From the NCBI RefSeq assembly GCF_964204865.1, contig NC_135257.1, positions 4,898,001 through 4,962,000 of the forward strand: a stretch of 64,000 bases of DNA, in the 5' to 3' direction. This DNA is from Styela clava (lineage: Eukaryota > Chordata > Ascidiacea > Stolidobranchia > Styelidae). The position numbers and the translations under genes were made by a program. Under the pieces are notes generated by a model. It had not been told where the DNA came from and ran no database searches. It saw only the letters and a program-made list of their open reading frames with translations. Shown here one piece after another: positions 12,701 through 24,539 of this stretch. Numbering within the stretch: position 1 is the first letter of the stretch; each line of letters opens with the position of its first letter.

Positions 12701-14462
12701 ACTTATGTTAAAATCAACGGAATCGTAAATTTATATAAATTAAAGCGAAATCTTGTCATATTTATTGATCATTCCCATTTGCCTCCATAACTAAATATTA
12801 TTTTCGAAGTTTTATCAAGTTCTTATTTCATTTTATTGGTTTACGCTACAACCTCGTAACACCCCCGCTCACTCCATATAGCACTACCTTCCGTAAAACC
12901 TCAGTAGTAACTTATGCTGGTATCTTTGGGTCACCTTCGGTGAACGTGCAGCCTTAACCCAGTACATCAGCAGCCTAAATCAGAATAGTATTGTCAACCT
13001 TAACAGATGAGGTGGCGTCATCAAGATTAGTAACGATTTGACACTTATGGCGCTTCATTTGTTATGTCGAATATGTATGTCGCCGAACCGTTTAATGCTG
13101 TTGTTAAAAAATATCTCAGAATTTAGAAGACTGTGAAACTGTATTAAAGAGCTAAAGGAAGTATGGCACACCGTACTAAGACGTTGGAAGAAACGACGAT
13201 ACGATCGATAGCAGCCGCTACGATCACTGTAAACGTATGAAGAAACTTTCAATTCCCAAATGAAGATACCACATGAATCAATCAACAAATCGTTTTTTAT
13301 TCGCCAATCACAAAAAAATGGAAGCAATAAATATCACGAAAAACTTGTATACAGTAGAAACTCTACGTACGAAAGGCTCTGGATACGAAAAATCCAACAA
13401 TTCTTTTCCGAAAACTTGCATAGTGATATTTGTTCATTTTAGATTAATTTAATGCAGGGATGTTCAATACAAACCTAATATTTGAATATTGCGACCTTCG
13501 AATATCGTATTTGGTGTTTTTGAGAATACCGAATATGACGCACATTTCCTAGCGCCGTCAAACTTTCGATTTAAAAAAAAATATTCACAGCTATTCTATT
13601 TTTTATCGCAATTGAAATCAGCCGTGCGCGTCGTGGCACTAAATTATGGCCAGCATGAAAGAAATTCAAAAAGCGCAATTACAATTATTACACAATATTC
13701 ACAATTATTATCGTCTATTCCAATAAATCTGAAAGCAAATTGTGTCGCAATTAATTGTTTTCACCCTCAATTTCGATAGTGACCGAACATAACGGGAATT
13801 TTTTTCATTTCTTGCAATTAAGAGTTTATAAAATGACCTTTAAATGTTATTTAATATCTAACGCGGATTTTATCATTATCCCGACGTCGTTGATGACAAT
13901 ATCGTTCATTTAAGTTGGCGATATCAATAAGCAAAATTAAAATAATAACACCAGACATGAAAGATTAGCGCCGACTCAAATCAAGTAAAAACCGACTTAA
14001 AAAATAAAACAAGTTTTCTGGTCTTAATTCTCCATCAGTGGCGGACGGTAATTTGGGAATCAATCATTTGATTATGACGATGGTAAACAAAGGTACATAA
14101 GCATATCGTTCTTAGTTTTTATTCGTTATTACTGTGTTCTTCCTTCTTTCTATGTTCTTTGTTTATTTATTATGCTGTAATCTAATTCTAACATGTAGTT
14201 GTTGGATTTTAAGCATTAATATAATTTATACGAAAATGATGTCCGAGTTTTACGTGGACTTAAAACGGATTAGGGCATTTACAGGTAAAACGCCTTATGT
14301 AATACCTAGGGTCTTCGGAACGAATTAATTTCGTGGGTAGCGCTTCTACTGTATATTCATGGCTCTGTACTCAATGGACAGGTTAACGGGAAATGGCCAT
14401 TTGATCTACTTGTTAGTGTCAAGTGGCAACCCTTTGAAACTTATTTTTACATCAAATGCGTT
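12701..14462. other. Centre of foldback element, left part
   Basis: Single-copy sequence between the left array and the stop codon of the protease-PHD gene. Near 13457-13560, CAGGGATGTTC followed by TTCGAATATCG-type words resembles a hAT MITE terminus like the one at 57854, but I cannot find its partner end. Short ORFs on both strands (13055-13327 minus, 13489-13779 plus, 14134-14328 plus) resemble nothing I recognise. No transposase motif was seen. Confidence 0.4.
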
Positions 14463-16322
14463 TTACTGCCAACCGGCCTCGTATGCTGGACATTTCCAAA
14501 GTACGTCCAATATCTCCGCAATATCTCCGTTGTAGCATCCAGCATGAAACCAGCGTGGACACACATCACAGCCAATCTTTAAAAAAAGTCAAAATAACAT
14601 GAATATAAAATTATATATTGCATGTTTATTGAACACCTATTAGGTTACTTACCCATTCTCCTTCTCCCGTCTCCCCACAAAAACTGTAGTACGTCTCCAC
14701 GCAGTCTGTCAAAAATGTATTTTTTAACTGCGTAATGTTTAGATAATTATCTAAATATCAAATATTCATTTCGTCATACCGGAATTCTGAATCACCCAAC
14801 TGGCAATTTTCGCCCTTTCATCGATTGGTGAAACAACATGGATGCTTTTAGTTTCCAGCATCATCCAAGCGAACTGCAATCGAATATATGCCAAAGAACC
14901 AATAGACAAAATAAGTTGTTTCAAAATAACGCAAAATAGTGTGAAGAAAATCATGAGAATGTTGTTTGGTATATGAAAATAAATTAATCAATTCTTATGG
15001 AACAATTTCTTGTGAATAAATTGACAAAGAACATATACTGATGTATGGATAATTAAATTTGTATGACTTCCTATATACCTTTATCACGTAAATTCCACAA
15101 CTGGATCCATCCCTCTGAATGGGATGTTCAGTAACCGTTGGTGTCCAGTTTTCGCATTCTTTTCGTAAATTCATCCAGTTTCTGTGTGTTGTAACGTGTG
15201 TAAATTCAGTTTTACTAATATACTTTTCATGTAACTTCATTTTTAAAAATCAATACTTTTCATTCAATTTCAATGTCATTCACAATTGTCAATGTCACTC
15301 CAATTGTAAATACAGTTTGTTACTGGTACAATGTGATTATGTAGTTCATATATTATTTGTAAGAACAGGACACGTTTTTACGAACACAGCCGAATACTTT
15401 CAACAAGAGAAATAGAATATTAAAAATAAAGGACTGGATAACTCTGAAGAAGATAATTTAAAAAAATCCACTCCAGGATTTGAAAGCGATCTGGCAACAG
15501 TGAAGTAAAGGTTTATTGAGTTTCTACTTTAGCTTGTAGTTGAAATGGCTAACGATAAGATGTATTTCAGGAATTGAACTCACTTATAATTTTTACATGC
15601 GTGAGCGGTCTCTTCAATTGAACTTCCATACGGATTCAGAAAGTAGAAATTATTTCTCGTTGTGTCAATGAATTACAAAGATATTTTGTTCGAATCAAAA
15701 TGAAGAATCAAATACAAAAAAGCAATATGTAATTATGCCACAACAATTTTTTATTTATTGAATATTATTAAAATTTCAAAACAAAACTTCATCCTCACCA
15801 AAAGAACCCAGTGATTTCTATTTATCCTGCACGCAGAAACAATCACGCTATAGTTTCCTAAATTTAACTGTAAAACAAATGAGATGATATAAGTATGATA
15901 TTAAAGTGTTGTAGGAAAGATGAATATGGACTTTTTAGATAAAAAAACAATGTCGATTTTTCCAACCCTAATTTTGTTTATACCAATGGTTTTCGATCAT
16001 AGTTCCGCAAGTATATTCCAGCAGTTTTACATTCAAATCCGAGGTGTTCGGCGTCAAATTGTTTTTTTCATATTTTTGTAACAAAAGTAATCATGAAATC
16101 AACTTATACATATATAAATATATTATATTATAAATCAATTACACCGGGGTTCTCGAGCCTCGGATATATTTATTGGTTGTTTCCTATCCGCCTGAAAAAT
16201 TAAAAACATCAAAGATTGAAAGATTGACTTACGTCAGTCATTAGATGGTGATGCATGCTGGTATGTTGGTGAAAAATACAACCAGCAATATAACTATCCA
16301 TAACGTAAACATCACGGCGATT
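14463..16322 (-). pseudogene. Ulp1/SENP-like C48 protease fused to PHD finger, 5'-truncated
   Basis: Six exons can be chained on the minus strand: 16322-16233, 16191-16145, 15181-15079, 14873-14780, 14705-14653, 14576-14463 (stop TAA). All introns are GT-AG and every phase agrees (0, 2, 0, 1, 0). The first encodes NRRDVYVMDSYIAG, with the Asp of the Ulp1 catalytic triad in a typical V-x-D-S context. The third encodes NWMNLRKECENW and HPIQRDGSSCGIYVIK, with the oxyanion Gln and nucleophile Cys. The fourth continues FAWMMLE...DERAKIASWVIQ, like the helix after the Cys in Ulp1 proteases. The last two form a PHD-like finger, YYSFCGETGEGEW then IGCDVCPRWFHAGC...LWKCPAY. Such proteases would cleave SUMO/ubiquitin-like tags, and PHD fingers read histone tails. 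The catalytic His region and any earlier exons are missing: only ~200 bp separate the first exon from the array. I call it a captured, truncated gene, though an undetected upstream exon is possible. Confidence 0.62.
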
Positions 16323-16534
16323 CTTTGTCATCAGTTGAAAGGAGTAAATAATAAGTATGTATAAGTCTGAAAGTATGTGCCGATCAAAAAATTTGAGAAC
16401 AGTTACAAACGAATTATAAAAATTATTTAATTGCTTGTGATTGAATAAATTATACTTTTATATCCCATTTGGAATCATGTAGAGGTAGAATTGTTATTGA
16501 GTTGTCTGTCGGGAACAGTAGCAGTCAGACGGTC

Positions 16535-19500
16535 ATTTATTCCCTGCGCTCCCAAAAGCGTACAATCTAGATTCTAAATCTGAATCTATCCTGGTACACC
16601 TTTTATATTCAGGTTGTGCGTCATCTTTGTGTCCATATTTCGAGAGTACCGAATTTCCCTACTTTCCGCATGGTGGATTTTTTTTAAGTTTTAATATGTA
16701 TTTTATATTTGTCCACCAAATACACCGTATTAATGAATTGGATGAGAAAATATTCTTTCTTGGATAAATTACGCTTTAACTGAGTTAAATAGACAATTTC
16801 TCAAATATTTTCATCAAATTGGGGGGAATTTCCCTACTTTCCGCACGGTGGATTTTTTTAAAATTTTGATATCTATTTTATATTTGTCCACCAAACACAC
16901 TGCATTAATGAATTGGATGAGAAAAAATTCCTTCTTACCTGAATTACGCTTTAACTGAGTCAAATTGACAATTTCTTATATTTTTTTCTTCAATTGAGGG
17001 GAATTTCCCTACTTTCCGCACGGTGGATTTTTTTTAAATTTTAATATGTATTTTATATTTGTCCACCAAATACACCGTATTAATGAATTGGATGAGAAAA
17101 TATTCTTTCTTGGATAAATTACGCTTTAACTGAGTTAAATAGACGATTTCTCAAATATTTTCATCAAATTGGGGGGAATTTCCCTACTTTCCGCACGGTG
17201 GATTTTTTTAAAATTTTGATATCTATTTTATATTTGTCCACCAAACACACTGCATTAATGAATTGGATGAGAAAAAATTCCTTCTTACCTGAATTACGCT
17301 TTAACTGAGTCAAATTGACAATTTCTTATATTTTTTTCTTCAATTGAGGGGAATTTCCCTACTTTCCGCACGGTGGATTTTTTTTAAATTTTAATGTGTA
17401 TTTTATATTTGTCCACCAAATACACCGTATTAATGGATTGGATGAGAAAATATTCTTTCTTGGATAAATTACGCTTTAACTGAGTTAAATAGACGATTTC
17501 TCAAATATTTTCATCAAATTGGGGGGAATTTCCCTACTTTCCGCACGGTGGATTTTTTTTAAATTTTATTATGTATTATATATTCGTCCACCAAATACAC
17601 TGTATTAATAAATTGGATGGGAAAAAATTATTTTCTGCATAAATAGATTATTCCCTGCGCTCCCCAAAGCGTACAATCTAGATTCTAAATCTGAACCTAT
17701 CCTGGTACACCTTTTATATTCAGGTTGTGCGTCATCTTTGTGTCCATATTTCGAGAGTACCGAATTTCCCTATTTTCCGCACGGTGGATTTTTTTTAACT
17801 TTTAATATGTATTTTATATTTGTCCACCAAACACACTGCATTAATGAATTGGATGAGAAAAAATTCCTTCTTACCTAAATTACACTTTAACTGAGTCAAA
17901 TTGACGATTTCTTATATATATTTTTTAATTGTGGAGGAATTCCCTACTTTCCGCAAGGTGGATTTTTTTAAATTTTAATATGTATTTTATATTTGTCCAC
18001 CAAACACACTGCATTAATGAATTGGATGAGAAAAAATTCCTTCTTACCTAAATTACGCTTTAATTGAGTTAAATTGACGATTTCTTATATTTTTTTCTTC
18101 AATTGGGGGGAATTTCCCTACTTTCCGCACGGTGGATTTTTTTTAAATTTTAATATGTATTTTATATTTGTCCACCAAAAACACTGCATTAATGAATTGG
18201 ATGAGAAAAAACTCCTTCTTACCTAAATTACGCTTTAACTGAGTCAAATTGACGATTTCTTATATTTTTTTCTTCAATTGAGGGGAATTTCCCTACTTTC
18301 CGCACGGTGGATTTTTTTTAAATATTAATATGTATTTTATATTTGTCCACCAAATACACTGTATTAATGAACTGGATGAGAAAATATTCTTTCTTGCATA
18401 AATTATTTTTTAACTGAGTTGGATAGACGATTTCTTAAATATTTTCATTAAATTGAGGGGAATTTCCCTACTTTCCGCACGGTGGATTTTTTTTAAATTT
18501 TAATATGTATTTTATATTTGTCCACCAAATAAACCGTATTAATGAATTGGATGAGAAAATATTCTTTCTTGGATAAATTACGCTTTAACTGAGTTAAATA
18601 GACGATTTCTCAAATATTTTCTTCAAATTGGGGGGAATTTCCCTACTTTCCGCACGGTGGATTTTTTTTAAATTTTGATATCTGTTTTATATTTGTCCAC
18701 CAAACACACTGCATTGATGAATTGGATGAGAAAAATTTCCTTCTTACCTAAATTACGCTTTAACTGAGTCAAATTGACAATTTCTTATATTTTTTTCTTC
18801 AATTGAGGGGAATTTCCCTACTTTCCGCACGGTGGATTTTTTTTAAATTTTAATGTGTATTTTATATTTGTCCACCAAATACACCGTATCAATGGATTGG
18901 ATGAGAAAATATTCTTTCTTGGATAAATTACGCTTTAACTGAGTTAAATAGACGATTTCTCAAATATTTTCATCAAATTGGGGGGAATTTCCCTACTTTC
19001 CGCACGGTGGATTTTTTTTAAATTTTAATATGTATTATATATTCGTCCACCAAATACACTGTATTAATAAATTGGATGAGAAAAAATTATTTTCTGCATA
19101 AATAGATTATTCCCTGCGCTCCCCAAAGCGTACAATCTAGATTCTAAATCTGAACCTATCCTGGTACACCTTTTATATTCAGGTTGTGCGTCATCTTTGT
19201 GTCCATATTTCGAGAGTACCGAATTTCCCTATTTTCCGCACGGTGGATTTTTTTTAACTTTTAATATGTATTTTATATTTGTCCACCAAACACACTGCAT
19301 TAATGAATTGGATGAGAAAAAATTCCTTCTTACCTAAATTACACTTTAACTGAGTCAAATTGACGATTTCTTATATATATTTTTTAATTGTGGGGGAATT
19401 CCCTACTTTCCGCAAGGTGGATTTTTTTAAATTTTAATATGTATTTTATATTTGTCCACCAAACACACTGCATTAATGAATTGGATGAGAAAAAATTCCT

Positions 19501-21784
19501 TCTTACCTAAATTACGCTTTAATTGAGTTAAATTGACGATTTCTTATATTTTTTTCTTCAATTGGGGGGAATTTCCCTACTTTCCGCACGGTGGATTTTT
19601 TTTAAATTTTAATATGTATTTTATATTTGTCCACCAAAAACACTGCATTAATGAATTGGATGAGAAAAAACTCCTTCTTACCTAAATTACGCTTTAACTG
19701 AGTCAAATTGACGATTTCTTATATTTTTTTCTTCAATTGAGGGGAATTTCCTTACTTTCCGCACGGTGGATTTTTTTTAAATATTAATATGTATTTTATA
19801 TTTGTCCATCAAATACACTGTATTAATGAACTGGATGAGAAAATATTCTTTCTTGCATAAATTATTTTTTAACTGAGTTGGATAGACGATTTCTTAAATA
19901 TTTTCATTAAATTGAGGGGAATTTCCCTACTTTCCGCACGGTGGATTTTTTTTAAATTTTAATATGTATTTTATATTTGTCCACCAAATACACCGTATTA
20001 ATGAATTGGATGAGAAAATATTCTTTCTTGGATAAATTACGCTTTAACTGAGTTAAATAGACGATTTCTCAAATATTTTCATCAAATTGGGGGGAATTTC
20101 CCTACTTTCCGCACGGTGGATTTTTTTTAAATTTTGATATCTGTTTTATATTTGTCCACCAAACACACTGCAATGATGAATTGGATGAGAAAAATTTCCT
20201 TCTTACCTAAATTACGTTTTAACTGAGTCAAATTGACAATTTCTTATATTTTTTTCTTCAATTGAGGGGAATTTCCCTACTTTCCGCACGGTGGATTTTT
20301 TTTAAATTTTAATATGTATTTTATATTTTTCCACCAAATACACCGTATCAATGAATTGGATGAGAAAATATTCTTTCTTGGATAAATTACGCTTTAACTG
20401 AGTTAAATAGACGATTTCTCAAATATTTTCATCAAATTGGGGGGAATTTCCCTACTTTCCGCACGGTGGATTTTTTTTAAATTTTAATATGTATTTTATA
20501 TTCGTCCACCAAATACACTGTATTAATGAATTGGATGAGAAAAAATTCCTTCTTACCTAAATTACGCTTTAATTGAGTTAAATTAACGATTTCTTATATT
20601 TTTTTCTTCAATTGGAGGGAATTTCCCTACTTTCCGCACGGTGGATTTTTTTTAAATTTTAATATGTATTTTATATTTGTCCACCAAAAACACTGCATTA
20701 ATGAATTGGATGAGAAAAAACTCCTTCTTACCTAAATTACGCTTTAATTGAGTTAAATAAACGATTTCTTATATTTTTTTCTTCAATTGAGGGGAATTTC
20801 CCCTACTTTCCGCACGGTGGATTTTTTTTTAATTTTAATATGTATTTTATATTTGTCCACCAAATACACTGTATCAATGAATTGGATGAGAAAATATTCT
20901 TTCTTAAATAAATTACGCTTTAACTGAGTTAAATAAACGATTTCTCAAATATTTTCATCAAATTGGGGGGAATTTCCCTACTTTCCGCACGGTGGATTTT
21001 TTTTAAATTTTGATATGTATTTTATATTTGTCTACCAAATACATTGTATTAATGAATTGGATGAGAAAATATTCTTTCTTGCATAAATTATGCTTTAACT
21101 GAGTTGGATAGACGATTTCTTGAATATTTCCATTAAATTGGGGGGAATTTCCCTACTTTCCGCACGGTGGATTTTTTTTAAATTTTAATATGTATTTTAT
21201 ATCTGTCCACCAAATACATTGTATTAATGAATTGGATGAGAAAATATTCTTTCTTGCATAAATTATGCTTTAACTGAGTTGGATAGACGATTTCTTAAAT
21301 ATTTTCATTAAATTGAGGGGAATTTCCCTACTTTCCGCACGGTGGATTTTTTTTAAATTTTGATATCTATTTTATATTTGTCCACCAAACACATTGCATT
21401 AATGAATTGGATGAGAAAAAATTCCTTCTTACCTAAATTACGCTTAAACTGAGTTAAATTGAAGATTTCCTATATTTTTTTCTTAAACTGGGGGGAATTT
21501 TTCTACTTTCCGCACGGTGGATTTTTTTAAATTTTAATATGTATTTTATATTTGTCCACCAAATACACTGTATTAATGAATTGGATGAGAAAATATTATT
21601 TCCTGCATAAATTACGCTTTAACTGAGTTATATTGACAATTTCCTAAAAATTTTCCTTTAATTGGGGGGTATTTTCCAACTTTCCGCATAGTGGAATTGT
21701 TTTAAAATTTAATATATGTTTTATATATCTTCATCAAATTCACTGTATTAATGAATTGGATGAGAAAAAATTATTTCTTGCATA
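16535..21784 (-). repeat. Right-arm tandem array, ~175-bp unit, inverted
   Basis: About 29 copies in the opposite orientation to the left arm, counted by TTTCCGCA/TTTCCGCAC anchors from about 16662 to 21681. The ~115-bp hairpin-family spacer (CCCTGCGCTCCC...TTCAGGTTGTGCGTCATCTTTG...TCGAGAGTACCG) occurs near 16536, 17650 and 19107. The stretch from about 17641 to 19097 is repeated almost exactly at 19098 to about 20550: a ~1.46-kb higher-order duplication that carried the spacer with it. This makes the right arm longer than the left. Confidence 0.93.
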
Positions 21785-22064
21785 AATTACGCTTCAACTC
21801 AGTTAAATTTTAGATTTTGTCGATAAATGAGCTTCTGAGCAATAATTCATTTTATCGAGGAAAAAATGTGTTGTTTCAGTCATTTTTGTTTTTTATTATG
21901 TTTCAGGTCCGTCGTCAGTTTCTAAAAGGGAGAATCGCCTAATTTTTTGCATCCATGTAGGCGCAATTAAGTGAATTCGCGACAAATGTCGTGGAACATG
22001 GCGGGTTCAAATTTGGAAAAATTGGTAACTGTCCTCTGTAAGTGGCCGCTAGCTTTACCTAGGT

Positions 22065-22291
22065 GTAAAAATGCACATGTCAGTCCCGTGACCAGGCTTG
22101 AAACCAAACTGGTTGTGAGATGTAGTTAAGTAAGACCCAATGTTATTTAAAATGTGTTTTTCAAAAATCTTAGATAAGACAGAGGCCACTGCAATAGGCC
22201 TGTGGTTAGTTGCACTACAAATAATTGGAGTCGAGTGCCAAATTGCCCAACCAAAGTTGAGTGCATGAAGAGGTGGGCTAAACCTTTTCAT
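22065..22291 (-). pseudogene. LINE reverse transcriptase, upstream part
   Basis: The minus strand encodes NHRPIAVASVLSKIFEKHIL and then HNQFGFKPGHGTDMCIF, the fingers region of a jockey/CR1-group reverse transcriptase, ending exactly at the 9-bp target duplication of the foldback element. The remaining half continues at 8854 downward. Upstream of the RPIA motif the frame does not resemble the family for long, so the element is either 5'-truncated or degraded there. Confidence 0.82.
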
Positions 22292-23229
22292 TCACCAAAG
22301 ACATGCCAAAATATTGCCAAATTGTAGTCCAGATTACATCAATTATTAAATACTACTGGTAACAGTTCAAGTATAATATAATTAGATTTGGGGATTGATA
22401 CTGAGGTGGGTAGCTATTGTAATTTATTGGTTAAAGGGTGGGAGCAAGAATAAAGGAATTGAGGATGTTTTTTCATAGAATCCTTCGAGATTCTAAGTAG
22501 GTAATACGGTAACTATAATGGATCCCAAAACAAAATAACTATAACATTAACCTGATCTACTACATTCAAACACTAACATGCTGACATGACTGATGTTCAC
22601 TACGGTACAGAATGTTACCGCACCGTGCGGTACTCGGTACAGCTGTAAGGCGTACGATTAGAGTGGAAGTGGTGACTTCAATACGGACCATGGCCGTAAA
22701 GAAGCCACCACCCCTGTAGTACGGTACCTACGGTGGCTGACGGACCGTTTTTTCCCCAATCGACTATGGGTAAGTTATATAATATAATATATAATTTTGA
22801 GTCAATACCACAGACAATACGTCTACGGTACAAGTCTTTTCAGTGTCAGGTAGCCTGGCACCAATGAGATACGGTACCGGTACCGGTACCTCGCCGATTT
22901 ATCGGCGCAAAGCACCGCGAAGGGGGTATGGCCATGACGTAATTTGTGAAATCAAGAGACCAAAGGGTATGAATCTTTTTCACATGTTGAAAGGCCTTGC
23001 TGCCGCAATACTGCAAGGCACAAAATACATTGCATTGATATGAGCGCCCGCCATAGTCTGTCTAATCCACAAAGGTGTTTGATTTTTCATCGACGTAGTT
23101 GGCTGTGGATGATTATGTTTATAACAGTAAAAAAATGGACTAAAGAAGTAATTTTCCCATTTACCTAAACATGCGGAAATGTTTCGCTGAACCTGGAACC
23201 ATAGCAAGGTCCACCATTTACAGGGTCAT
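22292..23229. other. Non-genic stretch
   Basis: No gene recognised. It contains several short GGTACCGGTACC-type palindromic runs (for example near 22871-22892), a motif scattered through this window. The ORF at 22843-23043 has no recognisable domain. Confidence 0.35.
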
Positions 23230-23728
23230 TGTCAATGGTCCTTCCCCGAGCATTGACTTCCTTGTTTACTTCGTGACATTGGCCAATCAGTAAGATGCAA
23301 AATGTGACGCAACAATGCTCCCTTTTCGATCCGCTCAGACACTTTTCTCCCTCAGACAGATTTTCAGGCGTGGTCGTGAACATTACCTCGTTTTCGCGTA
23401 TTTGAACTCTATTCGTTAGTTTTCAGTTGTGTTTCGGAAATTTAAATCAGATAATTCAATGATCACTCTGTCTTCTCAAGAGTTTTAATTTATTTGCAGT
23501 AATAAAAAATAGTGTAGAAATAGCTGTGATAGACTAGGCTAAACTTCTTTACCGGTACTTTTAAAAAACAGATTGTTGTATGCGATGAATCATAATGATG
23601 GTTTGAAGCAAATACCCCATTATACAGGCGTCAACCCGCAAAACCACTCCGCCCCGAAAATTTTGAAATGATAAAGTATAGGAAAAATTTTTTGGAGGTC
23701 AAAGGTCGGAAAAGGTCCATAATCTTAG
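23230..23728. repeat. Dispersed repeat, left copy of an inverted pair
   Basis: This segment matches 63416-63945 in inverted orientation over about 500 bp. Shared landmarks include GGTCCTTCCCCGAGCATTGA, TTTACTTCGTGACATTGGCC, AACATTACCTCGTTTTCGCG, GATGAATCATAATGATGG and GGAGGTCAAAGGTCGG. Divergence is moderate, so this is an old family rather than a recent local inversion. A shorter partial copy lies near 23915-23970. No coding sequence was seen. Confidence 0.75.
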
Positions 23729-24461
23729 AATAGGATTCGGTATTTTAAATTCGAAAAAGAATAGTAAATTGTATTGTGCTGTCCACCTCTAATTTTTTTT
23801 TGCGTTATCGGTTAATCCGAGCTATGTTTCATAATTATGAACCCCTTCTTGACTTTTCTCCCTGTTTGACTATGTAGGGTCAACATTCTTTGTGGTTTGA
23901 CCCCACTTTGAAATAGACGTTTCCCCGACGGTGACTTCCTTGTTTATTTCGGTAATTTCGACTAATCAGTAAAGATGTCTAAAGTTCGAACCTGCTATCA
24001 ACTGTAACTGCAGCCGCTCACGTACCATTCTCTCATTACATGACTATAGAAAAGACTATGAGTCAAGATATACACTCAGTGGTGAGATTCAGAGGTTCGC
24101 ACCGGTTCTATAGAACCGTTTCACTGAATTTTATGATTTCAGCAAACCGGTTAGCATTACTGGTTGATGTCAATGCATTTTTGCATCTTATCTGACACAC
24201 CGATTTTTGAGATCAAGTAGCTCACGTGTTTTTTTCAAAATGTGAAATGATCAGGTTCGCACGTTCATTTTAAGTTCATTATTAGTCCGGAAGATGAGGG
24301 GCCTTTTTGGGCCCAACCTTGTTTTCAGACATGAAGTTTTTTTTATGTGTGATTATTCATCTTGGGGTTATTGCCCATCATTTCTACACGGATGTGGAGT
24401 TTGCAGCCTTGAGCAATTTTTTTTACGGCTTGATATTTGTATTAGTGTTTTCCATCAAATC

Positions 24462-24539
24462 TGTGCACCATAATGGCGCACAACCTGAAACCTAACCTGT
24501 TACAATACTATGTTCAGGTTGTGTGCCATCTTGGTGCAC
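24462..24539. mobile_element. Short palindromic hairpin MITE
   Basis: A 78-bp near-palindrome: TGTGCACCATAATGGCGCAC...CACAACCTGAA on the left pairs with TTCAGGTTGTG...TGCCATCTTGGTGCACA on the right, a ~28-bp stem around a ~20-bp loop (ACCTAACCTGTTACAATACT). It belongs to the family also found at 26438, 34981 and inside the foldback arrays. Confidence 0.65.

Larger units (their letters stand above)
8855..22064. mobile_element. 13.2-kb foldback DNA transposon with satellite-array arms
   Basis: The left end begins ACCTAGGTAAAGCTAGCGGC and the right end is its exact reverse complement. The flanks carry a perfect 9-bp duplication, GTAAAAATG, at 8846-8854 and 22065-22073. The outer ~280 bp on each side are unique-sequence inverted repeats. 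Inside these, each arm is an array of a ~175-bp unit in opposite orientation, about 20 units on the left and 29 on the right, surrounding a ~3.8-kb centre (12701-16534). Removing the element plus one target copy restores the interrupted LINE reading frame (MCIF joins TIKQLA). A 9-bp duplication with very long inverted repeats fits Mutator-like/foldback elements best; KDZ-type or Merlin-like elements are alternatives. I found no transposase, so it appears non-autonomous. A protease-PHD gene fragment is carried in the centre. Confidence 0.9.

Noticed and set aside
12701..14462. Transposase for the foldback element
   Set aside because: Read in both directions for DDE-type or zinc-finger motifs; none was recognisable, so the element is treated as non-autonomous.
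9131..21784. Centromeric-type satellite
   Set aside because: Unit size would fit, but the arrays are inverted around a unique centre and bounded by exact terminal repeats and a 9-bp target duplication, so they are the arms of a transposon.
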